From Halobellus rufus (GTDB lineage Archaea > Halobacteriota > Halobacteria > Halobacteriales > Haloferacaceae), in contig NZ_BBJO01000035.1 of assembly GCF_000739575.1 (NCBI RefSeq), positions 1 to 46,747 of the forward strand: 46,747 nucleotides of DNA, given 5' to 3'. Below, piece after piece: positions 18,316 through 27,374 of this stretch (position 1 is the first letter of the stretch; every line of letters begins with the position of its first letter). The translations under genes were made by a program, and so were the position numbers. Under the pieces are notes generated by a model. The model was not told the origin of the DNA. It saw only the letters and a list, made by a program, of their open reading frames with translations, and did no database searches.

Positions 18316-18704
18316 TCGTCGCCCACCGCCCGATCGGCGGTTTCGAGCAGCGACTCGGCGAGCGGCGTGGCCGCGTAGTAGCGCCAGTTGCCGTCCTTCC
18401 GACGAGTGGCGAGGTCGGCCGCGACGAGGTCCGAGAGCGCGTGACTGACCGCGCTCTCGCTGACGTCGACGAAGAGTTCGAGCTCGCAGACGCAGAGCTC
18501 CTCCTCGGCGGCGACGAGCGCTCGGGCCAGCCGATACCGCGTCTCGTTACCGAGCGCGGCGAACGCCGGGCGCGCGGGGTCGTCGTCGAAGGCGTCCACC
18601 GCGAGATCCTGCAGGTCGTCGATTCGCCTCTCGACGTCGGCGTCACAGCAGTCCGCCAACTGATCGGCCAGGAGCCGCCGAATCCGTTCGGGTGCAGTTG
18701 CCAT
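18312..18704 (-). CDS. arsR: ArsR-family transcriptional repressor
   Basis: A 130-residue winged-helix repressor. The metal-binding sequence CVCELE sits at the start of the alpha-3 helix, where As(III) or Sb(III) releases the repressor from DNA. The recognition helix region VSESAVSHALSDL follows, then a wing WRYYA. An additional CC near residue 19 (LADCCDADVERR) may be a second thiol site. It is first in arsR-acr3-arsC. Its promoter has a TATA-like element centred 27 bp upstream of ATG 18704 inside a candidate operator. Confidence 0.88.
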   Translation of the reverse strand: MATAPERIRRLLADQLADCCDADVERRIDDLQDLAVDAFDDDPARPAFAALGNETRYRLARALVAAEEELCVCELELFVDVSESAVSHALSDLVAADLATRRKDGNWRYYAATPLAESLLETADRAVGDE

Positions 18705-18724
18705 CGAATCTATCTTAGCTAGCG

Positions 18725-18748
18725 TTCAGATAAACTTAACTGATTGAA
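18725..18748 (-). promoter_or_regulatory. arsR promoter and candidate ArsR operator
   Basis: Minus-strand TTTATC (18729-18734) is centred about 27 bp before the arsR start. It lies inside an imperfect inverted repeat TTCA (18725-18728) and TGAA (18745-18748), with CAGAT/ATCTG arms partly overlapping. The region is markedly A/T-rich. Binding of ArsR here would mask the TATA box. Confidence 0.4.
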
Positions 18749-18841
18749 TCTGGGTGCAGATAGCAACGGCGGATGTGCGGTGACCGTCGGAGGAACTCGT
18801 CGAACCGGGCGATCACCACGACGCATCCGCACCGCGGTCGA

Positions 18842-21229
18842 TCACTCGGAATCGAATCGGCGTCGGGCTGCGGTCTCGCGACACATCAGTGAGTCCTGTA
18901 CGTCCAGTGTTTCCTCGTCCGCGCCTGGAGACCGCTGCACGTAACTGCCGTCGGGTTGCAGCAGCCACGCCCGTCGGTTGTCTCTGAGGTACCGTTCGAG
19001 AATCTCGTCGAGTTCGCGCCGGACGTCCTCGTCTTCGATCGGGGTGACGGCTTCCACGCGTCGGTCGAGGTTCCGAGTCATCCAGTCGGCCGATCCGATG
19101 AAGTAGTCCGGATCACCGGCGTTCTCGAAGTAGAAGATCCGAGAGTGTTCGAGAAACGGGCCGACGATGCTCCGGACGGTGACGCTGTCGGTGACGCCCG
19201 CGACGCCCGGGCGCAGCCGACAGATGTCCCGCACGATGAGGTCGATGTCGACGCCCGCACTCCCCGCGCGGTACAGTTCCGCGACGATCTCGGGGTCTTC
19301 GAGCGCGTTCATCTTCGCGACGATCCGGCCTCCGTCACCGTTGCGAGCGTGTTCTGCTTCCCTTCGAATCCTGTCGGCGAGCCCGCCCCTGAGCGTTCCC
19401 GGGGCCACCAACAGCTTCCGGTAGTTCTCGTGGAACGAGTGCCCGGTGAAGAAGTTGAACAGCCGCGTGAGGTCGTGGCCGACGTCGGCGTCGTGGGTCA
19501 TCAAGCCGAGGTCGACGTACCCCTTAGCCGTCTCGGCGTGGTAGTTTCCGGTCCCGATGTGGGAGTACAGTTGGACGCCGTCGGCCTCTCGGCGGACGAC
19601 GAGGGCGGTCTTACTGTGCGTTTTCAGTCCGATCGTGCCGTAGGCGACGTGGATGCCCTCCTCCTCTAGCCGCTCGACCCAGTGGAGGTTGTTCTCCTCG
19701 TCGAACCGCGCCTTCAGTTCGACCATCACGGCTACTTGCTTGCCGTTTCGGGCCGCCTCGATGAGGCTCTCGATCACTTGGGAGTCGCGGGCGGTCCGAT
19801 AGATCGCGGCCTTGATCGCGAGCACATCGTCGTCGTGGGCCGCCTCGCTGAGGAACGTCTGGACGGTCTTCTCGAAGGAGTGGTACGGATGGTGAACGAG
19901 AACGTCGTCCTCGCGAATCACGTCGAAGACGTTCCGATCGGTCTCGGCGTCTCCGACGCCAGCGAACCGCGGGTGAGGCTGTGGCGTCCAGGGGGACAGC
20001 GAGTGCTCGGATCGGTCGAGTTCAGTCAACCGAGAGAGGTGCTGGAGATTCAGCGGCGGGTCGCGCTCGAAAACCTCCCGCTCGTCGAGGTCCAGTTGCT
20101 CCATCAACAGCGACAGCACCTCGTCGGGCATCTCCCCGGAGACCTCCAACCGAACCACGGTCGCGAACCGACGGTCCCGCAGGACGCCTTCGATCATTTC
20201 GATCAGCCCCTCGGCGACCTCCTCGTTCCGGCGGACCTCCGCGTTCCGCGTGACCCGAAACGTCGACCAGTCTAGCACCTCGACGTTCGGGAACAGGAGA
20301 TCCAAGTTCGCCGCAATGACTTCTTCCAGGAAGATGAACCGATCAGTCGGCTCGGCCTCCGACTCATCGATCGGCTCCGCGCCCTGCTCGCCTGCCCGCT
20401 CGGCTTGCGCATCTTCCGCCCGGGAGGCCGATGGCGCGTCCATTCCGACGTCATCGAGGATCTGGTCGATATCGAGGAGTCGGGGTTGATTTTCCGGTAT
20501 CTTCACGCGGGAGAACTTCGGGTCTTCGCCCCGCTTTCTGGTCCGGACCGCCAGCGAGAGCGACAGATTTGAGATGAACGGAAACGGGTGAGCCGGGTCG
20601 AACGTCAGCGGCGTCAGCGTCGGGAGTACCTCAGCTTTGAAATGCTCGCGTAACGCGTCTCGCGCATCCGAACCGAGGTCGTCGTAGGTGAGGACTTCGA
20701 TGCCGATCTGTGGTAGCGACTCCTCGATCAACACCCGAGAGCACTCGTCCTGCCGCGTCAGCAGAGCTCGAAGCGTTTCGAGCGCGAGCCGCCACTGCTC
20801 TCCGGGCGTCCGGCCGTCGGGCGTGAGGTCGGACACCTCACCGGCCATCTGCTGTTTCAGCCCTCCGATCCGCTTCATACAGAACTCGTCGAGGTTTTTC
20901 GTGAGGAGCCCCAGAAACCGCGTCCGCTCCAACAACGGGTTTCGGGGATCGATCGCTTCGTGCAGCACCCGCTTCTGGAAGGAGAGTTCAGAGAGCTCCC
21001 GGTTGAGATACCACTGCGGATCGGTGAACTCGGGGTCCGTACCCGCGGGCAGCGATATCGACGGCGCGCGGTCGACGCCGTGAATGACTCGGCCGGGGCC
21101 GGTGTCCTCGGGGTCACAGACCGTCCCGACGCCGGATCCGACGGCGTTCCGGTCCGCAGACTCCTCGCCAGATTCCCGGTCCGCTTCGACGTCGCTTGAA
21201 CCGTGTTCGGGTGCGCGCTGATCGCTCAT
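18842..21229 (-). CDS. ppk1: Polyphosphate kinase 1
   Basis: A 795-residue PPK1 that reversibly makes long-chain polyphosphate from ATP. The N-terminal domain is clear (YLNRELSELSFQKRVLHEA, LGLLTKNLDEFCMKR). Two phospholipase-D-like domains follow. The first holds the autophosphorylated histidine in GLKTHSKTALVVRRE; the second contains NLDRRVEAVTPI near the C-terminus. Length and order match the family, apart from an acidic, probably disordered N-terminal extension of about 65 residues and an acidic insert near 285-315. It starts 7 bp after the stop of an upstream PPP-type phosphatase, so the two are probably one transcript. It lies next to the Pst phosphate-uptake genes. Confidence 0.93.
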   Translation of the reverse strand: MSDQRAPEHGSSDVEADRESGEESADRNAVGSGVGTVCDPEDTGPGRVIHGVDRAPSISLPAGTDPEFTDPQWYLNRELSELSFQKRVLHEAIDPRNPLLERTRFLGLLTKNLDEFCMKRIGGLKQQMAGEVSDLTPDGRTPGEQWRLALETLRALLTRQDECSRVLIEESLPQIGIEVLTYDDLGSDARDALREHFKAEVLPTLTPLTFDPAHPFPFISNLSLSLAVRTRKRGEDPKFSRVKIPENQPRLLDIDQILDDVGMDAPSASRAEDAQAERAGEQGAEPIDESEAEPTDRFIFLEEVIAANLDLLFPNVEVLDWSTFRVTRNAEVRRNEEVAEGLIEMIEGVLRDRRFATVVRLEVSGEMPDEVLSLLMEQLDLDEREVFERDPPLNLQHLSRLTELDRSEHSLSPWTPQPHPRFAGVGDAETDRNVFDVIREDDVLVHHPYHSFEKTVQTFLSEAAHDDDVLAIKAAIYRTARDSQVIESLIEAARNGKQVAVMVELKARFDEENNLHWVERLEEEGIHVAYGTIGLKTHSKTALVVRREADGVQLYSHIGTGNYHAETAKGYVDLGLMTHDADVGHDLTRLFNFFTGHSFHENYRKLLVAPGTLRGGLADRIRREAEHARNGDGGRIVAKMNALEDPEIVAELYRAGSAGVDIDLIVRDICRLRPGVAGVTDSVTVRSIVGPFLEHSRIFYFENAGDPDYFIGSADWMTRNLDRRVEAVTPIEDEDVRRELDEILERYLRDNRRAWLLQPDGSYVQRSPGADEETLDVQDSLMCRETAARRRFDSE

Positions 21230-21235
21230 CGCAAC

Positions 21236-22003
21236 TCAGGCGTCCAACTGCTCGGGCTCGAGAACCTTCTCGTCAGGTCGGCGCTCGTAGGTCGCCTGCG
21301 CCGGGACGCTGACGAACGAATCGTCGTAGTAGTCGTAGGCCGTCAGTGAGCCGCCGTAGACGCAGCCGGTGTCGAGGCCGGTCGCCCACTCCGTGTGAAC
21401 GGGCTCGGCGAGCACCGTGTGTCCGAAGAACGTCCGCTGCGGGCCCTGATACCGCTCGAACCAGAACGGTCCGTCGTAGCCGTTCCCCGAGGGGACGGAC
21501 CGACAGTTCAGCAGCGACTCGACGTCCTGCGCTCCGAGCGGTCGGGTCGGGTGGACGCCGCCGTGGACGACCAGCGCGTCCCCCCACGAGAGCGCGACGG
21601 GCATCGAACGGAGATACTGGTGATCAGCCGCATCGAGTCGTTCGAGGGTCTTCCGGTCGTGGATGAGTTTGTCCTCGTTGTTCCCGCGGACCGAACGCAT
21701 ATTCTCGCGCTCGCGGACGAACTCCACGACGGCTTTGCTGTCCGGGCCCTTCCGCACGAGATCGCCGACGAAAACCACGAGATCGTCCGGGCCGGGCGAC
21801 AGCACGTCGATCAGGTGGCGAAGCTCGTCGATGCACCCGTGGACGTCACCGACTACGTAGATGTCGTCCCACACCGCGACATCGAGCCGCTCGTGCCGCT
21901 CGGCGACGGCTGGGTGGAAGTCCGCGTCGGAAACCGCCGCCGTCGACACGTCGGGAAGCGAGACATCCGTTGAATCGCCGCGTGACATCGCGGGTTGCTC
22001 CAT
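21236..22003 (-). CDS. Metallophosphoesterase, PPP/ApaH-like family
   Basis: A 255-residue phosphoprotein-phosphatase-type metallophosphoesterase. The signature motifs are all present and in order: GDVHG, FVGDLVRKG, RGNNED, then HGGVHP and FGHT. ApaH (diadenosine tetraphosphatase), Ser/Thr phosphatases and endopolyphosphatases (Ppn2-like) share this fold. With PPK1 directly downstream, a role in polyphosphate breakdown is a good guess but not shown. I chose ATG 22003, which fits a TATA box 25 bp upstream; ATG 21988 is the alternative. The N-terminal 35 residues precede the domain and are not conserved in character. Confidence 0.85.
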   Translation of the reverse strand: MEQPAMSRGDSTDVSLPDVSTAAVSDADFHPAVAERHERLDVAVWDDIYVVGDVHGCIDELRHLIDVLSPGPDDLVVFVGDLVRKGPDSKAVVEFVRERENMRSVRGNNEDKLIHDRKTLERLDAADHQYLRSMPVALSWGDALVVHGGVHPTRPLGAQDVESLLNCRSVPSGNGYDGPFWFERYQGPQRTFFGHTVLAEPVHTEWATGLDTGCVYGGSLTAYDYYDDSFVSVPAQATYERRPDEKVLEPEQLDA

Positions 22004-22022
22004 ACGGCTCGACCGGATGGAC

Positions 22023-22032
22023 CGGCGTAAAC
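22023..22032 (-). promoter_or_regulatory. TATA box of the phosphatase-ppk1 operon
   Basis: Minus-strand TGTTTACGCC is centred about 25 bp before ATG 22003. No copy of the GTTCGGTA box found at pst is visible here. Confidence 0.45.
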
Positions 22033-22176
22033 AGTTGCTATGACCTCTCAATCTCGGCCTAGACGGCTATATTCCGCTACATAGCCCTCGCAACCTGCGG
22101 CAGGACGTCCTCGTAGCGGCTGGTGGGGGCGGGCCACTCTCGGGAGGTCTCGACCGGAAGAGGAGAGGGCGCCGCG

Positions 22177-23136
22177 TTAGTCGCGGGTCGATCCGGGAGA
22201 ATACGGCTCCGCCAGCGCCCGCGCCCGTTCGAATTCCGCGTACACAGTCCCCCACTCGATCGGTGGTTCAGTGACGTTGAGAGCGCGTTCGAAGGTCGCA
22301 ATGCGTTCGCGGTGTTCCCCCTGCCACGCGGGATCTCCGGCTTCCTCGAGCATCGACCGCACGGCGTCGGCGCGCGAGTTCAAGTCGTCGAGGCGATCTT
22401 CGAGCGCGGCGCACCAGCCGTCGTCGACACCGTCGCGCGCAGCCATCACGCGGAGCTCGTCGAGTTCAGCCCGGAGGTCCGAGACGAGCACCGGCACCAG
22501 TTCGACCCGGAGGGAGGCCTCGAGCCACGTTTCCTCGTCGAGGTTCTCTGTCGCCGCTCGTGCCGATTCGAGCGCGTCGGCGACGACGTCGGCGTCCTCC
22601 TCGAACGCTCGCCGTCTGCGTTCGTGCGAGTCGAGCCACGCCTCGAAGTCTTCGAGGTCGAACTGCAGTTCGTCGGCAGCCCGTTGGACGTCGTCCGCGC
22701 GCGAGGTGATCTGGATGAGGGTGCCGACAGCCTCGTACACCGCGTCGGCGTCGTCCTCGGGGTTCGAGACGCGCTGGAGTTCTGCGCCGAGTTCGGGCAC
22801 ACGCGCCTCGACGTCGTTTAGCGTGCTCTCGTACCGATCGAGCCGGTCGGCGACGACGTCGAGATCGGCGACGGCAGCACCGGCGCTCCGAGCGTCCTCG
22901 AAGGCGCTCCGCGCCAGTTCTGCGCGCGTCTCGGCCGTCGCGAGGCGCTTCGAAACGTCCGATACCAGTCCGTCGATTCCCTCGCGGGTCACCCCGTCGT
23001 CCGTGGTAACGCGGGCGAGCGCCGAGCGCACTTCGTCGCGTTCACGCCCCGGGTCCGCGGCGAGTATCCGCTCGACCGCCGTCTCGGTCGGGAGCCCGAT
23101 AACGCCGTTTGCCTCGTCCGTTCGGTCTGGGGCCAT
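22177..23136 (-). CDS. Coiled-coil protein, 'halo transducer'-like, divergent from pst
   Basis: A 319-residue soluble, strongly helical protein with heptad-like Leu/Val and many Glu, Arg and Ala. It resembles proteins called halo transducer protein in haloarchaeal genomes, with an N-terminal module GVIGLPTETAVERILAADP and DDGVTREGIDGLVSDVSKR, then about 230 residues of coiled coil. No TM segment, methyl-accepting signature tip or kinase motif is visible, so a chemotaxis role is not supported. ATG 23136 is chosen because TATA-like AAAATATAC (23161-23169) sits about 29 bp upstream; ATG 23184 is possible. It shares its promoter region with pstS, so it may respond to phosphate. Confidence 0.6.
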   Translation of the reverse strand: MAPDRTDEANGVIGLPTETAVERILAADPGRERDEVRSALARVTTDDGVTREGIDGLVSDVSKRLATAETRAELARSAFEDARSAGAAVADLDVVADRLDRYESTLNDVEARVPELGAELQRVSNPEDDADAVYEAVGTLIQITSRADDVQRAADELQFDLEDFEAWLDSHERRRRAFEEDADVVADALESARAATENLDEETWLEASLRVELVPVLVSDLRAELDELRVMAARDGVDDGWCAALEDRLDDLNSRADAVRSMLEEAGDPAWQGEHRERIATFERALNVTEPPIEWGTVYAEFERARALAEPYSPGSTRD

Positions 23137-23224
23137 TACGTCGGCGCTGGCGCCCGGAGCGTATATTTTCTGCCGTTCGAACATACTGTGTGCTATATAC
23201 TGCTATTAGCTGACTAATTCCACT

Positions 23225-23263
23225 CCGTTCGGTATAGTCCTTCCAGAACCGTACGTACCGAAC
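23225..23263. promoter_or_regulatory. Inverted GTTCGGTA boxes between the coiled-coil gene and pstS
   Basis: GTTCGGTA (23227-23234) and its exact complement TACCGAAC (23256-23263) have centres 29 bp apart. They lie about 20-60 bp upstream of the pstS TATA elements and upstream of the divergent gene. A further copy on the plus strand precedes pstC. This is a candidate phosphate-response element. Confidence 0.55.
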
Positions 23264-23283
23264 CGGAGCACCGTAGACCCCTA

Positions 23284-23300
23284 TTATAAACCGCTTTTGT
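23284..23300 (+). promoter_or_regulatory. Two overlapping-range TATA boxes of pstS
   Basis: TTATAAA (23284-23290) and CTTTTGT (23294-23300) are both close to consensus. The second is centred 27 bp before ATG 23324 (leaderless transcript). The first would start about 10 nt earlier and give a short leader. Confidence 0.5.
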
Positions 23301-23323
23301 ACACAACGCGGATCGTTCAGTTG

Positions 23324-24529
23324 ATGTCGGGAGACTCAGAGCGTTTCGGTGACCACGTATCACGTCGGGAATTCCTCGTTGCGAGCGGGGCCGTCGGTGC
23401 CGCTGGCCTCGCCGGCTGCTCCTCGCAGTCGGAGTCGAACACGGAGGGCGCTGGCGACAGCGGCGGAGATTCGTCGGGCGGCTCCCAGCAGTCCGACTTT
23501 GAGTCCGGCTCCTCGGGTAACAGCGGCGGCTCGTCACTGCTCAACGCGGAGGGTTCCTCGACGGTCTACCCGATCTCCAACAAGGGCAGTTCCTACTGGA
23601 ACTCGAACGCGCCGCCGAGCGACGGCGAATACTGGGGATCGAACTCCGAGAGCACCGTGCCCGGCTGGGAGGAACTCGGCGAGCCGGATATGATGATCGC
23701 GGACTACTTCGCGAGCTTGGCCGGGTTCGAGCCGACCGAGCAGCGCTCGGAGCCGCCGTTCCCGACGACCGTCGGCCTCTCGCACTCGGGTACCGGCTGT
23801 GAGGCCGTCGTCGACGGACTCGTCGACATCGGCAACTCCTCGGGGCCGATCACGGCCGAACTCGACTGGAGCGAGGAGCGCCGGGACGAGGAGGTCGTCG
23901 ATCACGTCGTCGGCCGCGACGGGCAGCCGGTCGTCGTCAGCGGCGACGTCGCGGACGCCGGGGTCAGCCAACTCACCGGCGAGCAGGTCCGAGCGATCTT
24001 CCAAGGCGAGGTCGACAACTGGAGCGAACTCGACGGCATCGACTACGACCAGGAACTGTTCGTGATCGGCCGCGCCGAGGGCTCCGGAACCGACACCGCG
24101 TTCCGGCTCAATATGCTCGGCGACGCCGACGCGCCGATGGACGTCGACACCCGCCAAGGACAGAACCAACAGGTCGCCCAGCTCGTCTCGCAGAACGACG
24201 GTGCCATCGCGTATATGGCGCTCGCGTTCACGAGCGAGGAGGTCCAGCCCATCGGGATCGACTTCGAGGGAACGCTCTACGAGCCCGACCCCGACGCGGA
24301 GAACACCATCTTCGACAGCGAATACCCGCTCAACCGCGACCTCCACATGTACACGAAGATCACGGAGGACACCCCGAGCGGGACGGACCAGCGCGAGGCC
24401 GCGTTCATGAACATGTTCCTGACGGAGTTCGGACAGACGCTGTTCGTCGAGGACGTCAACTACATCCCCCTCCCGACCGCGGACATCGAGGCCGAACGGG
24501 AGAAGCTGAGCGACTGGATCGACTACTGA
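23324..24529 (+). CDS. pstS: Phosphate ABC transporter substrate-binding lipoprotein PstS
   Basis: A 401-residue phosphate-binding protein. The N-terminus has a twin-arginine signal SRREFLVASGAVGAAG directly followed by the lipobox LAGC, so it is exported folded by Tat and lipid-anchored outside the cell. A Ser/Gly-rich linker of about 50 residues follows. The binding domain begins at the phosphate loop AEGSSTVYPIS. Later features such as RAEGSGTDTAF and the GLSHSGTGCE loop supply the remaining phosphate contacts. ATG 23324 is preferred over upstream starts because it begins the Tat signal at the normal distance and fits the TATA spacing. It is first of pstSCAB. Confidence 0.93.
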   Translation: MSGDSERFGDHVSRREFLVASGAVGAAGLAGCSSQSESNTEGAGDSGGDSSGGSQQSDFESGSSGNSGGSSLLNAEGSSTVYPISNKGSSYWNSNAPPSDGEYWGSNSESTVPGWEELGEPDMMIADYFASLAGFEPTEQRSEPPFPTTVGLSHSGTGCEAVVDGLVDIGNSSGPITAELDWSEERRDEEVVDHVVGRDGQPVVVSGDVADAGVSQLTGEQVRAIFQGEVDNWSELDGIDYDQELFVIGRAEGSGTDTAFRLNMLGDADAPMDVDTRQGQNQQVAQLVSQNDGAIAYMALAFTSEEVQPIGIDFEGTLYEPDPDAENTIFDSEYPLNRDLHMYTKITEDTPSGTDQREAAFMNMFLTEFGQTLFVEDVNYIPLPTADIEAEREKLSDWIDY

Positions 24530-24536
24530 ACCCAGA

Positions 24537-24589
24537 CCGTTCGGTAGTCAGACCGCCGTGCACGACGCGGCACGCGGTCGGCTATATTT
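24537..24589 (+). promoter_or_regulatory. Third GTTCGGTA box and TATA-like element before pstC
   Basis: CCGTTCGGTA (24537-24546) repeats the ten bases found before pstS. A TATATTT (24583-24589) follows, but it is only about 13 bp from ATG 24599, too close for a leaderless pstC start. It may be an internal promoter with a start inside pstC, or chance A/T richness. Confidence 0.35.
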
Positions 24590-24598
24590 GTCCACCAT

Positions 24599-25741
24599 AT
24601 GTCATTCATTCCAGATTTCGTACGAGGCAGTCGATCGGGGCTTCGGGAGGCAGTAGACCACCGCGCTCGGCGTGCGCGCGACTTCGTCGACGAGACCGAA
24701 CCCGAGGCGCTCGCGGTCGTGACGATCGTCTCTCTCTCCCTGATCGCCGCGCTCGTCGGGTTCCTACTCGTCTCGGCGTTGACTGTCGTCCCGATATCGG
24801 CCTTCCTCGTCGCCGTCACGTACGGGTGGATCCGCCACCAAGAGGTAACGGCACGTATCCTGACGCTGACGACGACTGTCTCGACGCTCTTGATACTCGG
24901 ACTCATCATCGTGTTCATCTTTATCGAGTCGGTCCCGGTCATCCGCTACGAGAGCGCGACGGTGTTCGGCGTGACCGTTCCGGGGCTCCGGATGTTCGTC
25001 GAGACGCGCTGGGACGCCGTCAGCGATCCCGTCCGGTTCTCGATGGTCCCGATGATTCACGGGACGGTGATGGTGACCCTTATCGCGACAGCGGTGGCCG
25101 CACCGCTCGGGGTCTCCGCGGCGCTATTCCTTTCGGAGATCGCTCCGCCGTCCGTCCGGGAGATTGTAAAACCCGGTGTCGAGATCCTCGCCGGCATCCC
25201 CTCGATCGTGTACGGGTTCATCGGATTCACCATTCTGAGCCCGTGGGCCTCCAGCCAGTTCCGGCTCACCGGTCAGGGCACGTACCTCTTCGTCGGCGTG
25301 GTCGTCGGCCTGATGGCGCTACCGACGGTCGTCTCCGTCGCGGAAGACGCGCTTTCGAGCGTGCCCGAGTCGATCAAGAGCGGTTCGCTCGCGGTCGGGA
25401 CGACCGACTGGCAGACGATGACGTCGATCACGCTGCCGGCGGCCTTTTCGGGCGTCTCCGCCGCGGTGCTACTCGGCGTCGGACGGGCCATCGGCGAGAC
25501 GATGGCCGCGACGGTGATGTTGAAGGGAGTCCCGCGGCTCACCGACCCGTTGTACAACGCCTTTTACGGCCAAGAGACTCTCACGTCGATCATCGCCCGT
25601 AACTACGGCGACGCCGACGGGCTGCAGATGGACGCGCTGTTCGTCGCCGGCGTCATCCTCTTCGTTACTGTCCTGTTCATCTCCATCGGATCGCAGTACG
25701 TCGAGTGGCGGATGAAGCGGCAGTTCGGAGGTGAGGTCTGA
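24599..25741 (+). CDS. pstC: Phosphate ABC transporter permease PstC
   Basis: A 380-residue integral membrane permease. After a charged N-terminus come two extra hydrophobic segments (about residues 40-85), then the usual ABC permease core. The coupling-helix region carries PSVREIVKPGVEILAGIPSI and the later SLAVGTTDWQTMTSITLPAA with GVGRAIGETMAATV, the conserved EAA-like loop that docks on PstB. It works with PstA as a heterodimer in the cytoplasmic membrane. Its stop overlaps the pstA start by one base (TGATG), so translation is coupled. Confidence 0.92.
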   Translation: MSFIPDFVRGSRSGLREAVDHRARRARDFVDETEPEALAVVTIVSLSLIAALVGFLLVSALTVVPISAFLVAVTYGWIRHQEVTARILTLTTTVSTLLILGLIIVFIFIESVPVIRYESATVFGVTVPGLRMFVETRWDAVSDPVRFSMVPMIHGTVMVTLIATAVAAPLGVSAALFLSEIAPPSVREIVKPGVEILAGIPSIVYGFIGFTILSPWASSQFRLTGQGTYLFVGVVVGLMALPTVVSVAEDALSSVPESIKSGSLAVGTTDWQTMTSITLPAAFSGVSAAVLLGVGRAIGETMAATVMLKGVPRLTDPLYNAFYGQETLTSIIARNYGDADGLQMDALFVAGVILFVTVLFISIGSQYVEWRMKRQFGGEV

Positions 25742-27374
25742 TGGCCGGCACGACGCGATCGGCGCTCGTCAACCGGACGACGTCCGGAGCGGAGTTCGCG
25801 GCCGCGGCGGCGGTCGGACTCTCGACGATCCTGTTCGTCCTGTCGATCGCCTCGCTCGCCGAACAGTTGTCGATCACCGGGTCGGTCGTCGGAGTGCCGA
25901 CGGTGACGCTTCTCGGCGGAGCCTCGTCCTCCTCGGTGGCGCTGTGGCCACCTTCGGCGTGGGTTCGCGCTTGGGGTACGTCGACACGAACCCGGACAGA
26001 AGCGCCGGCCTCGTTGCCGCCGTCGCCGCCGGAATCCCGTGGGCTGTCATCTGCGGCGGCGCCGCTTCGGAGCTGCTCGGGTTCGGGACCGTCCTCGCGA
26101 TCGTCGCCGGCCTTCTGACGGGCTGCCTCGTGTCCGCAGCGACGGCGTTCTCGCGGGAGGATATCGGATCGACCGTCCCGCTCGGCGCGCTCTCGATCGT
26201 CACCGGCCTCGTGTTCCTGACGAGTGTCCTCGGCCCCGAATGGGTGTGGAGCCTCGGCTGGGAGCAGCCCGCGTCGCTGACCGCCGAGTTCGTCATTCCG
26301 ATCGGGACGCTTCTCAACGCGATGTTCGCGGGCTGGGCGGCGTCGAAAGCGTACGGTGGGTTCGGTGCCCGCGGCCGACACGTGGGGGCGTACGTGCTCG
26401 TCTACCTGAACGCGCTCTCGATCGTGGCCTTCCTGTTCGTCCTCGTGGCGTTCACCGTCGTCCGGGGCGTCCCGGGACTCCTCAACGGTGCGGAGTTCGG
26501 TCTGGGCGTCGGTCCGGCTACGACGATCGAACTGGCCGGATTCGGTTTCACGTTCGTCTGGCCGTTCTCCGTGCCGTTCGTGATGAACGGCGTCGCGCTA
26601 TTGAACGACTTCCAAGGCGTCCTGCCTGCGATCGTCGGGACGATCTGGCTGGTCGTGGGCGCGGTCCTGTTCGCGGTGCCGCTCGGCATCGGCGCGGCGA
26701 TCTTCCTGACGGAGTACGCCGAGCAGGGACCGTTCACTCAGGCCGTCGAGATCGCGACGAACGGGCTCTGGAGCACGCCCAGCATCGTCTTCGGGCTCTT
26801 CGGCTTCGCGTTCCTCATCCCCCGGTTCGGCAACAGCAAGTCGCTGCTCGCGGGGATGCTGACGCTCGGATTTATGCTGCTACCGTTGGTCCTCATCACG
26901 AGCCGCGAGGCGATGATCTCCGTCCCCGACGAGTACCGCGACGCCAGCGCGGCCCTCGGCGTCTCGAAGTGGCAGACGATTCGGAGCGTCGTGCTACCGG
27001 CCGCGCTCCCCGGCGTCGTGACCGGGGTGATCCTCGGAGTGGGACGGATCGCTGGCGAAACGGCGCCAATTCTCCTGACGATGGCGGGCGGAACCTTCGT
27101 CCCAGGGAGTCAGACGGCGGACGTGATCGGCGGTTTCGGGTTCGTCGCGTCGCCGCCGTTCGTGACGAACCCGGAACTGCTCCAAGCGACGTCGGCGCTC
27201 CCGTACCAACTGTTCGCGCTCATCACCGCCGGGGTGGGCCTCGGCGACAACGTCGCCAACCCCGACGAGTTCCGGTGGGCGACGGCGTTGGTCCTGCTCG
27301 TCGTGGTCCTGTCGTTCTACGCGGTCGGGATCGCGACGCGGTACTACTTCCGGAGGAAACTGAGCTATGAGTGA
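25741..27374 (+). CDS. pstA: Phosphate ABC transporter permease PstA (frameshifted near 25923)
   Basis: The second permease of the Pst system, about 544 residues after correction. That is long because of an N-terminal extension with several extra hydrophobic segments before the core. The core begins near [10 protein letters not shown] and carries the EAA-like loop [21 protein letters not shown] and [14 protein letters not shown]. The frame breaks at 25923: frame 1 reads to TVTLLGGA, and one more C in GCCCTC gives [14 protein letters not shown] in the next frame to the stop at 27372-27374. ATG 25741 overlaps the pstC stop; the ATG of pstB lies inside its last codons (overlap 8 bp). Probably intact in the organism. 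Confidence 0.87.
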
